A DNA stretch of 38,026 nt, from IMG/VR virus record IMGVR_UViG_3300031707_000073, positions 1 through 38,026 of that record; one strand, given 5' to 3'. Made by a program: the position numbers and the translations under genes. Positions within the stretch are counted from its first letter, which is position 1, and every line of letters starts with the position of its first letter. The DNA is from a virus. The notes below the pieces were generated by a model that was not told where the DNA came from, made no database searches, and saw only the letters and a program-made list of their open reading frames with translations. Positions 37,407-38,026 of the stretch are shown one piece after another.

Positions 37407-37619
37407 ATGCGAGACCTCGTGGGAGACAACTATGACCCCGACCCGATAGTGGCGTATGAGACAGAACAGGCAAGAAGAAGGGAAAGGGTTTATGTCCATT
37501 TCAATCCGATGGCTCGATGTCTGGTGGACCATGCATTCAGGAGCGAGAAGTCGATGAAGATGTACCAAGAAACTCATCCTGAAGATGACACATTTCAGGT
37601 AGTCGAACTGGAGGATTGA
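37407..37619 (+). CDS. Hypothetical small protein
   Basis: 70 aa from ATG 37407 with GGAGAAGGAG upstream; TTG 37389 is possible but overlaps. Mixed charged helix with DPDPIVAYETEQARRR and a C-terminal acidic part. No family. Upstream of the last gene before the circle junction. Confidence 0.58.
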   Translation: MRDLVGDNYDPDPIVAYETEQARRRERVYVHFNPMARCLVDHAFRSEKSMKMYQETHPEDDTFQVVELED

Positions 37620-37641
37620 TTCGAGAGAGGAGGAGAAGATT

Positions 37642-37887
37642 GTGGGAACAAACAACACATTACCGACGTTGTTGGATATCGTGAGCAGGTTGGCTCAGGT
37701 CGAGACGAACCCCGATAGCCTAGAATTCGGTTCGCCGTCGAAGGGAGGAGTCGTCAAAATCTACTCGAACTATGATCGAGAGGGCGAGTTCAAGGCGAAG
37801 ATCGACAGGGCCATCAGAGTCAGGATGTATGCGCAGGATGCGGTCATGAAGGCCGAGAAAGGGGAACTCCCGATGGAGACCCCCTAG
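37642..37887 (+). CDS. Hypothetical small protein
   Basis: 81 aa with GTG start 37642, SD AGGAGGAGAAGATT. Helical LLDIVSRLAQVE, then a beta-like SKGGVVKIYSNYD and a charged C-terminal helix. No family. Only 26 nt separate its stop from the next gene across the circle junction. Confidence 0.58.
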   Translation: MGTNNTLPTLLDIVSRLAQVETNPDSLEFGSPSKGGVVKIYSNYDREGEFKAKIDRAIRVRMYAQDAVMKAEKGELPMETP

Positions 37888-37899
37888 AAAACCGTTTCG

Positions 37900-38026
37900 A
37901 GGAGGAGAAGTTCATGACAGAAGAGAAGAAGGAAGAGGCCTTAGAAAAGGTCAAGGGTCAGGAAGAGGACTTTTTGGCGATGGACCAGTGGGACGAGAAG
38001 GCCATCGTGGATGAACTCCGAGGGGA
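37900..38026. repeat. Direct terminal repeat, right copy (circle junction)
   Basis: Identical to 1-127. With the left copy removed the genome closes to 37,899 bp, and the operon of the right arm continues into the candidate annealing protein gene. Confidence 0.93.
37914..38026 (+). CDS. Second copy (partial) of the candidate annealing protein gene start
   Basis: Carries the first 37 codons and part of the next of the gene found complete at 15-770, with the same SD (AGGAGGAGAAGTTC). It is truncated only by the window end. It is not an extra gene: it is the same gene seen twice because of the terminal repeat. Confidence 0.9.
   Translation, partial: MTEEKKEEALEKVKGQEEDFLAMDQWDEKAIVDELRG

Noticed and set aside
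1-38026. CRISPR array, transposase or integrase with att sites
   Set aside because: No regularly spaced direct repeats, no DDE or tyrosine/serine recombinase motifs and no tRNA-end duplication were seen. The tRNA is intact with no second acceptor-end copy found by eye.

Overview
The window looks like one complete genome of a tailed double-stranded DNA virus (HK97 capsid lineage), most likely infecting an archaeon. Its first 127 bases are repeated exactly at its end (1-127 = 37900-38026), so it reads as a circular or circularly permuted molecule of 37,899 bp. Every convincing gene lies on the + strand, tightly packed with ATGA/TAATG-type overlaps. The archaeal reading rests on TATA-like boxes about 26-32 nt upstream of starts that lack a Shine-Dalgarno (SD) sequence (33848, 14427), palindromic ATATATA boxes in the right arm, many tiny CxxC zinc-knuckle proteins, and a Topo VI-A/mini-A-like protein. 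Arg is mostly AGG/AGA and the + strand is purine-rich. I cannot name the host clade; a methanogen or Thermoplasmatota-like host is a guess only.

Layout. (i) Left arm, about 1-9.5 kb: a candidate single-strand annealing protein, two PD-(D/E)xK nuclease-like proteins, an ASCH/PUA-like protein, an MT-A70 adenine methyltransferase, a ParB-like protein, a GT-B glycosyltransferase, a RyR-like small protein, a Gp37/Gp68 (DUF5131) protein, a winged-helix/zinc-finger protein and several tiny zinc proteins. (ii) Packaging, 9.5-12.3 kb: small and large terminase, then a metallophosphoesterase; small DNA-binding and zinc proteins follow to 13.8 kb. (iii) A roughly 600-bp non-coding RNA island, 13.83-14.43 kb: a T-rich terminator, three CTWAAGTA promoter-like boxes, hairpin-rich RNAs and a tRNA with anticodon CAT. 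(iv) Late structural operon, 14.43-33.8 kb: portal-MuF fusion, neck protein, protease-scaffold fusion, major capsid protein, paralogous head proteins (one carrying a LamG insertion), fibre-like and beta-helix proteins, a membrane-protein pair, tail terminator, tail tube, tail chaperones joined by a -1 frameshift signal, a very short tape measure, a DNRLRE/Fn3/PKD tail protein and a hub protein. (v) Right arm, 33.8-37.9 kb: ATATATA-type promoters, tiny zinc proteins, a mini-A topoisomerase-like gene, a structured non-coding segment (36.4-36.65 kb) and small genes that run through the circle junction into the left arm.

Together the genes describe a virus that carries packaging, virion, recombination, modification and regulatory functions. 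No polymerase, helicase, primase, integrase or recognisable cell-wall hydrolase is visible, so it should lean on the host for replication. The strongest unusual signals are a textbook -1 frameshift element between the tail chaperone frames (29925-29982), a LamG domain inserted into one copy of a duplicated head protein, the RNA island with an initiator-like tRNA, a second structured RNA candidate at 36.4 kb, and a protease-scaffold fusion with a triplicated Cys-pair motif.
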